From: FEN-1279 sp964400285
Lineage (GTDB): Bacteria; Bacteroidota; Ignavibacteria; Tepidaquicellales; Tepidaquicellaceae
Length of the DNA stretch: 64,000 nucleotides
NCBI GenBank assembly: GCA_964400285.1
Contig: CAYNTK010000004.1
Coordinates: forward strand, 124,001-188,000
Reading direction: 5' to 3'
The notes under the pieces were generated by a model. It was not told the origin of the DNA and did no database searches. It saw nothing but the letters and a program-made list of their open reading frames with translations. Shown piece by piece: positions 14,097 through 23,076 of the stretch (its first letter is position 1; each line of letters opens with the position of its first letter). A program made the position numbers and the translations under genes.

Positions 14097-16136
14097 TTAC
14101 TTCAGCCATTTATCGAGCCAATTGAAAAATGTTCTCTGCCATACTATTCCGTTTTGAGGTTGTAATACCCAGTGATTTTCGTCCGGGAATAAAAGCAATT
14201 GAGCAGGAATACCGAGAAGTATAGCAGCATTAAATGCTTGCATAGTCTGTGTATATGCAATCCTGTAATCTTTTTCTCCATGAATGCAAAGAATAGGAGT
14301 ATCCCAATTTTGCACTAATTTATGAGGGGAAAAAGTAAATGATTTTTGAGCAACCGGGTTATTTTTATCCCAGAAAGGTCCACCCATATCCCAGTTTTCA
14401 AACCACATTTCTTCAGTTTCCAGATAATTCGATTCGCAATTAAAAATTCCATCATGAGCAATAAATGCTTTAAATCTTTTTTCGTGAATTCCTGCAAGCC
14501 AATAAACCGAATATCCACCGTAACTTGCACCGACACAACCAAGCCTATCTTTATCCACGTATGTTTCTTTGCAGAGGTCATCGATAGCACTTAAATAGTC
14601 CCTCATATTTTGTCCTCCGTAGTCTCCGCTAATTTGCTCCACCCATTCCTGTCCGTATGTAAGAGAACCTCTTCTTGCAGGTGCAATTACAATATAACCG
14701 TTTGCCGCCATAATCTGAAAGTTCCAGCGATAACTCCAGAACTGGTCTACCGCACTCTGTGGACCTCCTTCACAGAAAAGTAATGCAGGATATTTTTTAT
14801 TCGGGTCGAAATTCGGTGGATAAATTACCCACGAATTTAAATCTTTCCCATCGGTTGCTTTGGTTATTCGCCTTTGAACATCTGCAATTGCAAGATTATC
14901 GAGAATATTTTTATTTATAAAAGATATTTCTTCGTCTTTACCTGTTTCGGGATTTACTTTGTAAATTTCTGTTGGTTTAGACATAGATTGTTTTTCGGCG
15001 ATAAGTATATTGCCAATTGGGAAAACGGAAAGATAATTATGCTGACCATTTGTAACTCTTGTTATTTTACCATCCGATAAATCGTATCTATAAATTTCTT
15101 CCGTTCCTCTCACACCGCTAATGAAGTAAATTGATTTTCCGTCTTTCGTCCATTGCAAACCCTCCGCATTCTGGTCTAAATCTTTTGTAGCATAAGTTTT
15201 TGAATTTGATTCAAAGTCAAATATGAATAATCTATTTTTATCGGCTTCGTATCCATCTCGCTCCATAGATTGCCATGCAATCTTTTTTCCGTCAGGTGAA
15301 AAAATCGGAGCTACATCGTATCCCATCATACCTTCTGTAAGATTTGTAGTTGTTTTGGAATCGAGATTGTATAAATAAATTTCGGAATTGGTAGAAAGTG
15401 AATATTGTTTGCCTGTCATTTTTTTGCAGGTGTAAGTGATACTTTTTGAATCTGGTGACCAGCTGATTTGTTCCATTCCTCCGAATGGTTTCAAAGGTGT
15501 TTCATAAGGCTCGTCTTTCATTATATCTTCACCACCTGAAATATTCTCCGAATAATTTGTGATAAAGATATGACTATAAGTCCCATCTGCCCAAGTATCC
15601 CAATGACGATACATTATATCGTTATATATTCTTGCATTTGTTTTTTGTAAATCTGGATATAAATCGTGAATATCTTTATCGATTTTTACATCTTTTGTAA
15701 AAAGTATTTTCTTCCCGTCTGGGGAATATATAAAATCGTTTATTCCGCCATCTACGTTGCTTATTTGCTTCCAATCCGAACCGTCAGAATTCATTTCCCA
15801 GATTTGAGGCGAACCGCTTTTTGTACATACGAATCCTATTTTTTTCCCATCCGGTCTCCATTGCGGGGAAAATTTACTGTCTTTAGAATTAGTAATTTTT
15901 GATGGTAATCCTCCGTTTACGTTGACTGTGTAAAAATCAGTTTGACCTTTATTATTTGGAATATCGAAATATCTTACTGAAAACAGAATAATTGAATTAT
16001 CGGGCGAAACAGAAACGGAGCTTATTCTTCCAAATGACCATAAAATTTCCGGAGTCATTAGTTTCTTTTCCGTTTGTGCCATTAAAAAATTTCCTATACA
16101 CAAATATATAAGAATAGGCAGTAATAATTTTTTCAT
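14097..16136 (-). CDS. S9-family (prolyl oligopeptidase/acylaminoacyl-type) peptidase
   Basis: A 679-residue secreted serine peptidase with a signal peptide ('LPILIYLCIGNFLMAQ'). Residues about 30-410 form a beta-propeller of WD40-like/PD40 repeats ('SPDGKKI', 'RPDGKKIGF', 'SPDSKSITY'). The C-terminal alpha/beta-hydrolase domain has nucleophile S538 in 'GASYGGY', D623 in 'GEKDYR' and H655 in 'ENHW'. The propeller restricts substrates to peptides. The family trims N-terminal dipeptides or acyl-amino acids. It probably acts in the periplasm in peptide scavenging. No operon partner is evident, and the next gene upstream is divergent. Confidence 0.94.
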   Translation of the reverse strand: MKKLLLPILIYLCIGNFLMAQTEKKLMTPEILWSFGRISSVSVSPDNSIILFSVRYFDIPNNKGQTDFYTVNVNGGLPSKITNSKDSKFSPQWRPDGKKIGFVCTKSGSPQIWEMNSDGSDWKQISNVDGGINDFIYSPDGKKILFTKDVKIDKDIHDLYPDLQKTNARIYNDIMYRHWDTWADGTYSHIFITNYSENISGGEDIMKDEPYETPLKPFGGMEQISWSPDSKSITYTCKKMTGKQYSLSTNSEIYLYNLDSKTTTNLTEGMMGYDVAPIFSPDGKKIAWQSMERDGYEADKNRLFIFDFESNSKTYATKDLDQNAEGLQWTKDGKSIYFISGVRGTEEIYRYDLSDGKITRVTNGQHNYLSVFPIGNILIAEKQSMSKPTEIYKVNPETGKDEEISFINKNILDNLAIADVQRRITKATDGKDLNSWVIYPPNFDPNKKYPALLFCEGGPQSAVDQFWSYRWNFQIMAANGYIVIAPARRGSLTYGQEWVEQISGDYGGQNMRDYLSAIDDLCKETYVDKDRLGCVGASYGGYSVYWLAGIHEKRFKAFIAHDGIFNCESNYLETEEMWFENWDMGGPFWDKNNPVAQKSFTFSPHKLVQNWDTPILCIHGEKDYRIAYTQTMQAFNAAILLGIPAQLLLFPDENHWVLQPQNGIVWQRTFFNWLDKWLK

Positions 16137-16269
16137 ATGATTAGTAATTTATTTAAAATATTTTTAGTTGATTTTCAAAATCACTATCGAATATGGAATT
16201 TTGATTTAAAATAACTTTAAAAAAGAAAATTTAAATTTTTTGTTTCATTAATTTACAAAAAAAAAGAAA

Positions 16270-17361
16270 ATGAATCCCCTCAAAAAACTTATTTTATTTT
16301 TAATTATTTTTAATCTTTTTTCTACTTTTTCTCATTCTCAGGACAGTATTACGATGATAATGAAAAATTATCACTTTTCTGCATATTTAGACACATATTA
16401 TTCGTATGATTACACGAGTAAATACTCGAATCCGGATACCGTAAGAATTTATTCCGATTTTGCTCCTTACGATAATGAATTTAGATTAAACCTTGCTTAT
16501 GTATCGATGAAATATGAAGACGAAAAAATAAGAGCAAACCTTGGCTTCAAAGCAGGTGATATGCCTCTCCTTTTAACGCCTGTCGAAAAAAGATTTATTC
16601 ATTATATTAAAGAAGCAAATTTTGGAATTAAACTCGGAGATAAATTCTATATGGATTTGGGCTATATGGGAAATCCCATAGGAATAGAATCATCTGAATC
16701 CGCAAAGAACTTTTTAAGTTCGATTTCTTTATGTGGATATTTTCAACCAGGGAATTTAATAGGTGCGAAATTTTCTTATGAGATTTCTAAAAAATTAAAA
16801 GGAAGTATATTAGGTTATAATAGCTATAGCATTGCATCTGCAAATAACAACAATAAAAATTTGGCAATTAGTATTGAATTTACCCCTAAAGAATATTTAT
16901 CGGTTTGCTTTAATAGTTCTTTAGGTGACGAAGGGGAAGGAAAAAGTATCCAGAAACTTCAATCTTATAATAATATTTATTGCTCATATAGTTACAAAAA
17001 TAAAATTGATTTTATTGCACAATTCGATTTTTCTGCTCAGGGGAATTCAAGAAAAACGGATTCGACTAAAATTGCTTATATGACATCGGGATTTGCTTCT
17101 TTAAGATATAATTTGGCTTCAAAATTTAATGTTGCTCTTAGGATGGATTTTATTAATGACCCGGACGGTTTTATTACAAACAGTATGGGTGGAAGCAATG
17201 AAAATTTAAGGGCTTATTCTTTTACGGCAGGAATAGAATTCAAACCATTAAAAAACATTTTTTTCAGATTAGAAAATCAATATATGCATTTCAACCAGAG
17301 CCTTTTTGAAAACAAAAATGAAAGGTATAATATACTGCTATCGAGTGGGATTAAATTATGA
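16270..17361 (+). CDS. outer-membrane beta-barrel protein, porin-2/bbp2-like
   Basis: A 363-residue protein with a signal peptide ('LILFLIIFNLFSTFSHSQ'). It has alternating hydrophobic/polar strands throughout ('FSAYLDTYYSYDY', 'LNLAYVSMKYED', 'FNVALRMDFIND'), ending in a short strand-like tail. The 'YLDTYYSYD' opening and overall length resemble the putative beta-barrel porin-2 (DUF1597) group of Bacteroidota. It likely forms a channel in the outer membrane, with unknown substrate. It is flanked by minus-strand genes on both sides and is probably transcribed alone. It ends 4 bp from the convergent recX stop. Confidence 0.72.
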   Translation: MNPLKKLILFLIIFNLFSTFSHSQDSITMIMKNYHFSAYLDTYYSYDYTSKYSNPDTVRIYSDFAPYDNEFRLNLAYVSMKYEDEKIRANLGFKAGDMPLLLTPVEKRFIHYIKEANFGIKLGDKFYMDLGYMGNPIGIESSESAKNFLSSISLCGYFQPGNLIGAKFSYEISKKLKGSILGYNSYSIASANNNNKNLAISIEFTPKEYLSVCFNSSLGDEGEGKSIQKLQSYNNIYCSYSYKNKIDFIAQFDFSAQGNSRKTDSTKIAYMTSGFASLRYNLASKFNVALRMDFINDPDGFITNSMGGSNENLRAYSFTAGIEFKPLKNIFFRLENQYMHFNQSLFENKNERYNILLSSGIKL

Positions 17362-17365
17362 TTTA

Positions 17366-17992
17366 TTAATTTAATGTTTTTATATCACACACTGTTTTTA
17401 TTATTTCGTAATCGAAACCTCTGGAAAGAAGATATCGGAAACATTTTTGTTTCTTATCAAAATCTGATTTTGCCCGTACTTTGTTTAGATATTTCTTAAG
17501 TAGTTCTTTTGCCTTTTTTATTTCTTGAACTTCGCTGTATTGTGAGTCGATTACATTATCGATTATTTCTTTGCTAATCCCTTTTTCTGCGAGTTTTGTT
17601 GCTATTAATTTTTTGCCTTTTGGATTATTGGAAAGTTTTTCTTCGAGATATAGTTTGGCAAATTGATTATCATCGAGATATTTAAGGTCTTTAAGTATTG
17701 CAATAATTTTATCGATATTTTTTTCTGATATTTTATTTTCCTTTAATTTTTTTTTGATTTCTTTTTCTGTGCGGGGTTTATAGTTTAAAAATCTATATGC
17801 AATTTTTTTCCCGAAGTTGAATTCATCGTAATCTTTTATTTCATAAATTTTATTTTCTTGTAAGTCATCATTTTTTCGCAAGCCAAATGTATATATCGTT
17901 TCTTTATCCGCTCCGAATGCAAACTCGCCGTCGAGGAAGATGTTATATCGTCCTTTGTGTTTTTGAGGCTCGATGGAAGTTATTCTTGGCAT
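17366..17992 (-). CDS. recX: regulatory protein RecX
   Basis: A 208-residue protein with the three-helix repeats of RecX ('ALRFLNYKPRTEKEIKKKL'-like motif around residue 70, then 'DDNQFAKLYLEEKL', and 'CFRYLLSRGFDYEII' near the C-terminus). An N-terminal extension carries 'GRYNIFLDGEFAFGADKETIYTFGL' features (in part), typical of longer RecX forms. RecX binds RecA filaments and limits strand exchange. The gene follows recA on the same strand, 108 bp away, with a hairpin between. This is the classic recA-recX arrangement. Confidence 0.9.
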   Translation of the reverse strand: MPRITSIEPQKHKGRYNIFLDGEFAFGADKETIYTFGLRKNDDLQENKIYEIKDYDEFNFGKKIAYRFLNYKPRTEKEIKKKLKENKISEKNIDKIIAILKDLKYLDDNQFAKLYLEEKLSNNPKGKKLIATKLAEKGISKEIIDNVIDSQYSEVQEIKKAKELLKKYLNKVRAKSDFDKKQKCFRYLLSRGFDYEIIKTVCDIKTLN

Positions 17993-18014
17993 TTAAAATC
18001 AAAATTTAATATAT

Positions 18015-18083
18015 AAATAGTAAAAAATGTAAAAAGTAAGAGCTTATGAACTCTAACGATTTACATTTTACAATTTACTATTT
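18015..18083. repeat. long imperfect hairpin between recA and recX
   Basis: AAATAGTAAA (18015-18024) and TTTACTATTT (18074-18083) are the outer arms, and AGAG/CTCT around CTTATGAA the centre. Arms between are partly complementary (TGTAAAA/TTTTACA). It may act as an attenuator lowering recX expression, or be a dispersed A+T-rich palindrome. Confidence 0.55.
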
Positions 18084-18100
18084 ACTAAATTACTGACAAT

Positions 18101-19156
18101 CTATTTCGCTTTCTTTTCCTTAACCTGCGGTTCTTCTTTTGGCGCGTTATTATTGTTTCCGTTTGTAAGTCCGATAGCAGATCTCACTTCATTAGATAAT
18201 TTTTCAAACAAAGCATTATCATCCATTAATACTTTTTTCAATCCGTCTCTACCCTGAACTCTAAGGTCTCCATAAGTAAACCATGCACCACCTTTTTTCA
18301 CTATATCTTTACTAACAGCTAAATCTATAACATCTCCGATTTTTGAAATACCTTCATTATATATTATGTCAAATTCAACCTCTTTGAAAGGTGGAGCAAC
18401 TTTATTTTTTACAATTTTTACTTTTGTTCTGTTTCCAATTACATCTGTTCCTTCTTTTATTGCGGCGATTTTTCGAATATCCATTCTAACTGATGCGTAG
18501 AATTTTAGTGCTTTTCCGCCTGTTGTTGTTTCGGGATTGCCGAACATTACACCAATTTTTTCTCTTAATTGATTCGTAAAGATTAAAACAACATTCGATT
18601 TAGAAACTGCAGCAGTCAGTTTTCTTAATGCCTGTGACATTAATCTTGCCTGCATTCCCATAACTGAGTCACCCATTTCACCTTCGATTTCCGCACGGGG
18701 AGTAAGAGCAGCTACGGAATCTATAACAATTACATCGAGAGCATTACTTCTAACAAGTGTTTCGCAAATCTCGAGTGCCTGCTCTCCATATTCAGGCTGG
18801 GAAATTAAAAGATTGCTTACATCGACTCCGAGCTTTTGAGCATAACCTGTGTCCATTGCATGCTCAGTATCTATGAATGCTGCTAACCCACCTGCTTTTT
18901 GTGCTTCGGCGATTATGTGTAAACAAATTGTAGTTTTTCCAGATGATTCCGGACCGTAAACTTCAACTATTCTACCTCTCGGAACACCGCCAATGCCGAG
19001 TGCGGCATCGAGTGAAATTGAACCTGTAGAAATAGATTCAAGTTTTGTAGCCGGTTTATCGCCAAGCTTCATAATCGAACCTTTGCCGTGGTCTTTTTCT
19101 ATTTGTTCGATTGCTATATCGAGTGATTTTAATTTGGAAAGCTTTTCTTCTGCCAT
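18101..19156 (-). CDS. recA: recombinase RecA
   Basis: A complete 351-residue RecA, the DNA-strand-exchange ATPase and LexA co-protease. The Walker A is 'GPESSGKTT' near residue 70. 'VIVIDSVAALTPRAEIEGEMGD' (in part) spans Walker B, and L1/L2 regions are in 'MGMQARLMSQALRKL' and 'FTNQLREKIGVMFGNPETTTGG'. The C-terminus is Asn/Lys-rich ('NGNNNNAPKEE') and variable, as expected. It is followed downstream by recX. No SOS box was identified in the upstream 210 bp. Confidence 0.98.
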   Translation of the reverse strand: MAEEKLSKLKSLDIAIEQIEKDHGKGSIMKLGDKPATKLESISTGSISLDAALGIGGVPRGRIVEVYGPESSGKTTICLHIIAEAQKAGGLAAFIDTEHAMDTGYAQKLGVDVSNLLISQPEYGEQALEICETLVRSNALDVIVIDSVAALTPRAEIEGEMGDSVMGMQARLMSQALRKLTAAVSKSNVVLIFTNQLREKIGVMFGNPETTTGGKALKFYASVRMDIRKIAAIKEGTDVIGNRTKVKIVKNKVAPPFKEVEFDIIYNEGISKIGDVIDLAVSKDIVKKGGAWFTYGDLRVQGRDGLKKVLMDDNALFEKLSNEVRSAIGLTNGNNNNAPKEEPQVKEKKAK

Positions 19157-19369
19157 ATATAATATTTTTTAAAGTTTATAATTTGTGTTAAGTAGATTTA
19201 CCCTATTTTAATAAGTCATATAAAGTTATGGTATTAATTATTAAATTTCAATACCAATCACAAACTTTCATAGCAAATAGTTTCCGTAAAAGAATTAATC
19301 AAAACAAATTTAAGAATGATATAAAAATATTTTTTTAAAAACCTAATATTCTACTTTTAACTTAAACTT

Positions 19370-21136
19370 TTACTTTATCAATGTCATTTTTTTTGTTTCA
19401 GAATAATCTCCTGCTTTGATTCTATAAAAGTATGTTCCAGATGATAGTTTCGAACCATCAAATATGACCTCATATTTACCTGCATTTTTATATTCATCTA
19501 CAAGTGTGACAATCTCTTTTCCAAGTGCATTATATACCTTAAGAGAAACATAGTTGTTATTTGTGATTTGATATCTGATTTTTGTAACTGGATTAAACGG
19601 ATTCGGATAGTTTTGCATCAATCCAAATTTATCGGGAATATTATTTTTGACTTCCGGAATTCCTACTAATGGCGGAATATCTCCATATACTCCATTATGT
19701 CTTGGATTATATTGCCACATCGGAATGTAAATTTTAGGATAATTATATACCTGGCCTGTATTCCATAAATAAATATTTGTATAAGCACTTGAGCCCGAAC
19801 CTTCAATTCCCGCTCCAATCATATCGAGAATTCCATCTCTATTCATATCTATAAAGCAGGGAGTTGTAAAAAATGTTGTCCCCATTGTCATTAGAGGCCA
19901 GCCTGTTACAGGTGTGCCGTTATTTTTGTAAGCTAAATATTGTCCAAGTCCTGTTGATGAAGAATAAGTATTATCATCAAAAACAAGTTCGGTTGAATTA
20001 TCCCCATCTATGTCAGCGAGAACTATCTGGCAATTAATTGCATTAAACGGACCAATTGGAAAACCAGTTAAAGCATTTCCATTTCTATCCCATGCATATA
20101 CATAGTCGGTTGGAGAAGCACTCATAACTTGGTCTCCAATTGCAATATCGAGAAAATTATCATTGTCAATATATCCTACAGCGGGAGGACCATAAATCCA
20201 CCAACTTACGTATTTAGGCCACCCTGTTTGAATAGACCCGTCTTTTTTCAAAACATATACATAACCACCTCCTCCTAAAACGTGAGTTCCGAAAATAATT
20301 TCCCTAAAGCCGTCTCCATTCAAATCTGCAAGCACCGGAGATGAATAGGAATTTACATCGTTATTTGGCATAGTAAATGGAAATCCTTGAATGCTATCTC
20401 CATTCGCTTTCCAAACATATAAAGAATAATATGATTCGGCTATAATTTCAGGTATATTATCTCCGTCTATATCTCCGACAGCTGCACTAGAAGCTGGAAC
20501 GTGATTAAGATTTTGTGGCCATCCATTTAAAACCGTTCCATCTCCTTTATAAACATATACCTTCGCAGGTGACCTTAAATTTACAATTATTTCCATCTTT
20601 CCGTCGTTGTTTACATCTGCTAATACAGGTGTGCGTGAAGAGTATCCATGGTTAATTGGAAATCCTGTGCATATAGTTCCGTCTCTTTTATAAGCGTATA
20701 TATAACCCCCTGAAGTCAATCCGTGATTTGTTACAACTATTTCACCATAACCATCACCATCTATATCTCCGAATGCTGGTGAACCTTCCAGTGTGTAAGA
20801 TGATACTGTCTTTGGCCATCCTGTAACGTTTGAACCATCTATATTAAATGCTTGTACTGTATAACCTACATTAAACACAATCTCCATTTCAGGGTCTAAA
20901 TCCATATTACAAAAAATACTCCCTTCAAAAGTATTCCCAGATATATGCTTGGGAAAATTTGGATATATTGGGAAAGAATCCAAATTTATTGATAATGACT
21001 TAAATCCATTGATATCCTGTTGTAAAAGATTAATATAATTCATTACGTCAGGAATTCCATTTGGATAATATGGTTGAGAATATGTTAATGATGAAATGAA
21101 GAGAAAAAAAATAGTAATATATAAAAACTTTTTCAT
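19370..21136 (-). CDS. secreted FG-GAP/VCBS-repeat protein with T9SS sorting domain
   Basis: A 588-residue secreted protein with a signal peptide ('ITIFFLFISSLTYSQ'). About seven FG-GAP-type repeats have the calcium-loop pattern 'GDIDGDGYGEIVV', 'ADVNNDGKMEIIV', 'ADLNGDGFREIIFG' and 'ADIDGDNSTELVF', so it is probably a beta-propeller. The last ~85 residues form a type A type IX secretion sorting domain, starting 'QNYPNPFNPVTKIRYQI' and ending 'GTYFYRIKAGDYSETKKMTLIK' (in part). It should be exported and surface-attached or released by T9SS, whose genes are not in this window. Ligand or adhesion role is unknown. The gene stands alone. Confidence 0.9.
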   Translation of the reverse strand: MKKFLYITIFFLFISSLTYSQPYYPNGIPDVMNYINLLQQDINGFKSLSINLDSFPIYPNFPKHISGNTFEGSIFCNMDLDPEMEIVFNVGYTVQAFNIDGSNVTGWPKTVSSYTLEGSPAFGDIDGDGYGEIVVTNHGLTSGGYIYAYKRDGTICTGFPINHGYSSRTPVLADVNNDGKMEIIVNLRSPAKVYVYKGDGTVLNGWPQNLNHVPASSAAVGDIDGDNIPEIIAESYYSLYVWKANGDSIQGFPFTMPNNDVNSYSSPVLADLNGDGFREIIFGTHVLGGGGYVYVLKKDGSIQTGWPKYVSWWIYGPPAVGYIDNDNFLDIAIGDQVMSASPTDYVYAWDRNGNALTGFPIGPFNAINCQIVLADIDGDNSTELVFDDNTYSSSTGLGQYLAYKNNGTPVTGWPLMTMGTTFFTTPCFIDMNRDGILDMIGAGIEGSGSSAYTNIYLWNTGQVYNYPKIYIPMWQYNPRHNGVYGDIPPLVGIPEVKNNIPDKFGLMQNYPNPFNPVTKIRYQITNNNYVSLKVYNALGKEIVTLVDEYKNAGKYEVIFDGSKLSSGTYFYRIKAGDYSETKKMTLIK

Positions 21137-21282
21137 AGTATTTAAATTTATTAGGTTGGTATAAAATATAATAATTATTTTAATAAAGAAATTAAAAAAT
21201 TATCGCTATTGAAAATTTTGAATTATTTTACTGAAAAGATAAATGTCCGTATCTATGGATTCGATTATGTAATAAAAAAAAT

Positions 21283-22929
21283 CTATAGCAATATCTTTTT
21301 TCCTTTTGAACCCAATATATCATAATCCCATCCCTTCATTGCGGGAATAGAATTACTTAATTCTATAAATACATCTTCTGAATTTTCAAAGTTGAAATTG
21401 TGACCGAGACTTTTTGCAATTTTTGTTAGTATCTTCCAGCTTGGTCGTGCATTGTATCTTATCCCGTGTGACCAACTATCATTTGGAGCCCCGAATTTAT
21501 CGAGTCGGGAAATTGAATATTCTCCTATTAATCTCTCCTGCTCGAGTGTAACAACTGCTGGCTTTATTCTCTGAACTCGATTTTGAAAATTAACAAATGT
21601 CCCGTTTATCTCTGCATATGTTGATTCGGGAAATACCACGGCTGCCTTTTCCATTATACTATTTCTTATACTTAAATGCATTATGCTGATATCAATTTTT
21701 TTCATTATTTTATTTACTTCGGGAATCCTTGATATGTCGTCATTTATTAAATATATAATCTTAAATTTTCCTTCTTTCAAACTTTCTATATGTTTATCTG
21801 ATATTGGGTTTATTCCAAGCAATTTTAATCCGTTTGAATTAGGTGTCTTGTCCGCTTTTTTAAGTAATTCATCCTCAAAAGATTCATCAATATTCGGTAT
21901 GTAAACTATATTTTCTGTTTTGAAAATTTCATTCGCAAATTTTTTCAATGTATAATTATCTTCTAAAGTCGAATATGCTGATGCTATAAAAAGAATTTCT
22001 CCTCTTAAATTGTTTAATTCAGATGATGCTCTTGATATAGCTTCATCCCATCCAACCTCGACCTGTTTATCCGTCTCTTCGGAAAGGACTATTGGGGATT
22101 TTACTCTTAAGTTACTATCATTAATGTGTTTATAGGTATTCAATCTTCCCCAGTCACAAAGCCAGTATTCATTTACATCGAGATTTTCTCTTGGCTCTAT
22201 TCTTAATATTTCATTATTTCTTACTCCAATTATAGTATTACATCCTCTTGAACATCCAGGACAGATACTATCTGTAAAAGACATATCCCATACTCTTGCC
22301 CTGAATCTGAAATGTCTCGATGTCAATGCGCCGACAGGGCAGATTTCGATTACATTCATCGAATATGGATTATCTAATTCCTTTCCCGGAAAAGTTGTAA
22401 TTGTTACCTTTTCGCCTCTGTTTATAAAAGTAAGTTGCGGGTCTTTTGCTATCTCTTCGCAAAACCTAATACATCTCGAACAGCTTATACATCTCTCTTG
22501 GTCGAACATTACATTTGGTCCAAGCGGAATTCTTTTATCCTTTTGATTTTTTTCTTCATCGAATCTGGATTGTCCCGTGCTGTATTTATATGCATAATCC
22601 TGAAGCTTGCATTCGCCTGCTTCATCGCAAATAGGGCAGTCGAGCGGGTGATTTATAAGCAAAAACTCCATCACGGCATTTTGTGCTTTTATCACTTTTT
22701 CGGATTTAGTATACACAATCATTCCATCCATTGCTTGAGTAGAGCATGCTATTGCAAGCTTAGGAAATTTCTCTATTTCTACAAGACAAATTCTGCAATT
22801 TCCCGATACACTTAAACCTGGATGCCAACAGAAATGCGGTATATCAATTCCGTTTTCAATTGCCACTTGTAATATCGTCTGACTCGGTTTAAATTCTAAC
22901 TCTTTATTATCTATTGTTATTTTAGCCAA
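21283..22929 (-). CDS. nuoG: NuoG-like NADH dehydrogenase iron-sulfur subunit
   Basis: A 548-residue protein in NuoG order: an N-terminal 2Fe-2S domain ('HFCWHPGLSVSGNCRICLVE', then 'ACST'), the His/Cys cluster region 'NHPLDCPICDEAGECKLQ', a 4Fe-4S pair in 'CISCSRCIRFCEE' with 'ICPVGAL', and a molybdopterin-type 4Fe-4S domain 'CPGCSRGCN'. The catalytic molybdopterin part is shortened compared with the usual 700-900 residues. In complex I it relays electrons from NADH. No other nuo gene flanks it here. The frame starts at TTG 22929 with no nearby ATG and only a weak ribosome-binding site. It could serve another NADH- or hydrogen-linked complex. Confidence 0.85.
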   Translation of the reverse strand: MAKITIDNKELEFKPSQTILQVAIENGIDIPHFCWHPGLSVSGNCRICLVEIEKFPKLAIACSTQAMDGMIVYTKSEKVIKAQNAVMEFLLINHPLDCPICDEAGECKLQDYAYKYSTGQSRFDEEKNQKDKRIPLGPNVMFDQERCISCSRCIRFCEEIAKDPQLTFINRGEKVTITTFPGKELDNPYSMNVIEICPVGALTSRHFRFRARVWDMSFTDSICPGCSRGCNTIIGVRNNEILRIEPRENLDVNEYWLCDWGRLNTYKHINDSNLRVKSPIVLSEETDKQVEVGWDEAISRASSELNNLRGEILFIASAYSTLEDNYTLKKFANEIFKTENIVYIPNIDESFEDELLKKADKTPNSNGLKLLGINPISDKHIESLKEGKFKIIYLINDDISRIPEVNKIMKKIDISIMHLSIRNSIMEKAAVVFPESTYAEINGTFVNFQNRVQRIKPAVVTLEQERLIGEYSISRLDKFGAPNDSWSHGIRYNARPSWKILTKIAKSLGHNFNFENSEDVFIELSNSIPAMKGWDYDILGSKGKKILL

Positions 22930-23076
22930 AGCTTTTTAATATTAAATTAAAATATAATAAAAATTTGTTCGGTTTTCACTCAATTTTAAATCTACCTAAC
23001 GTAATCATCTAAATTTAGAATTACCGCTTTTAAACAATTTTTCTATTAATAAATTATATCATTTTTAAAATTGTTC

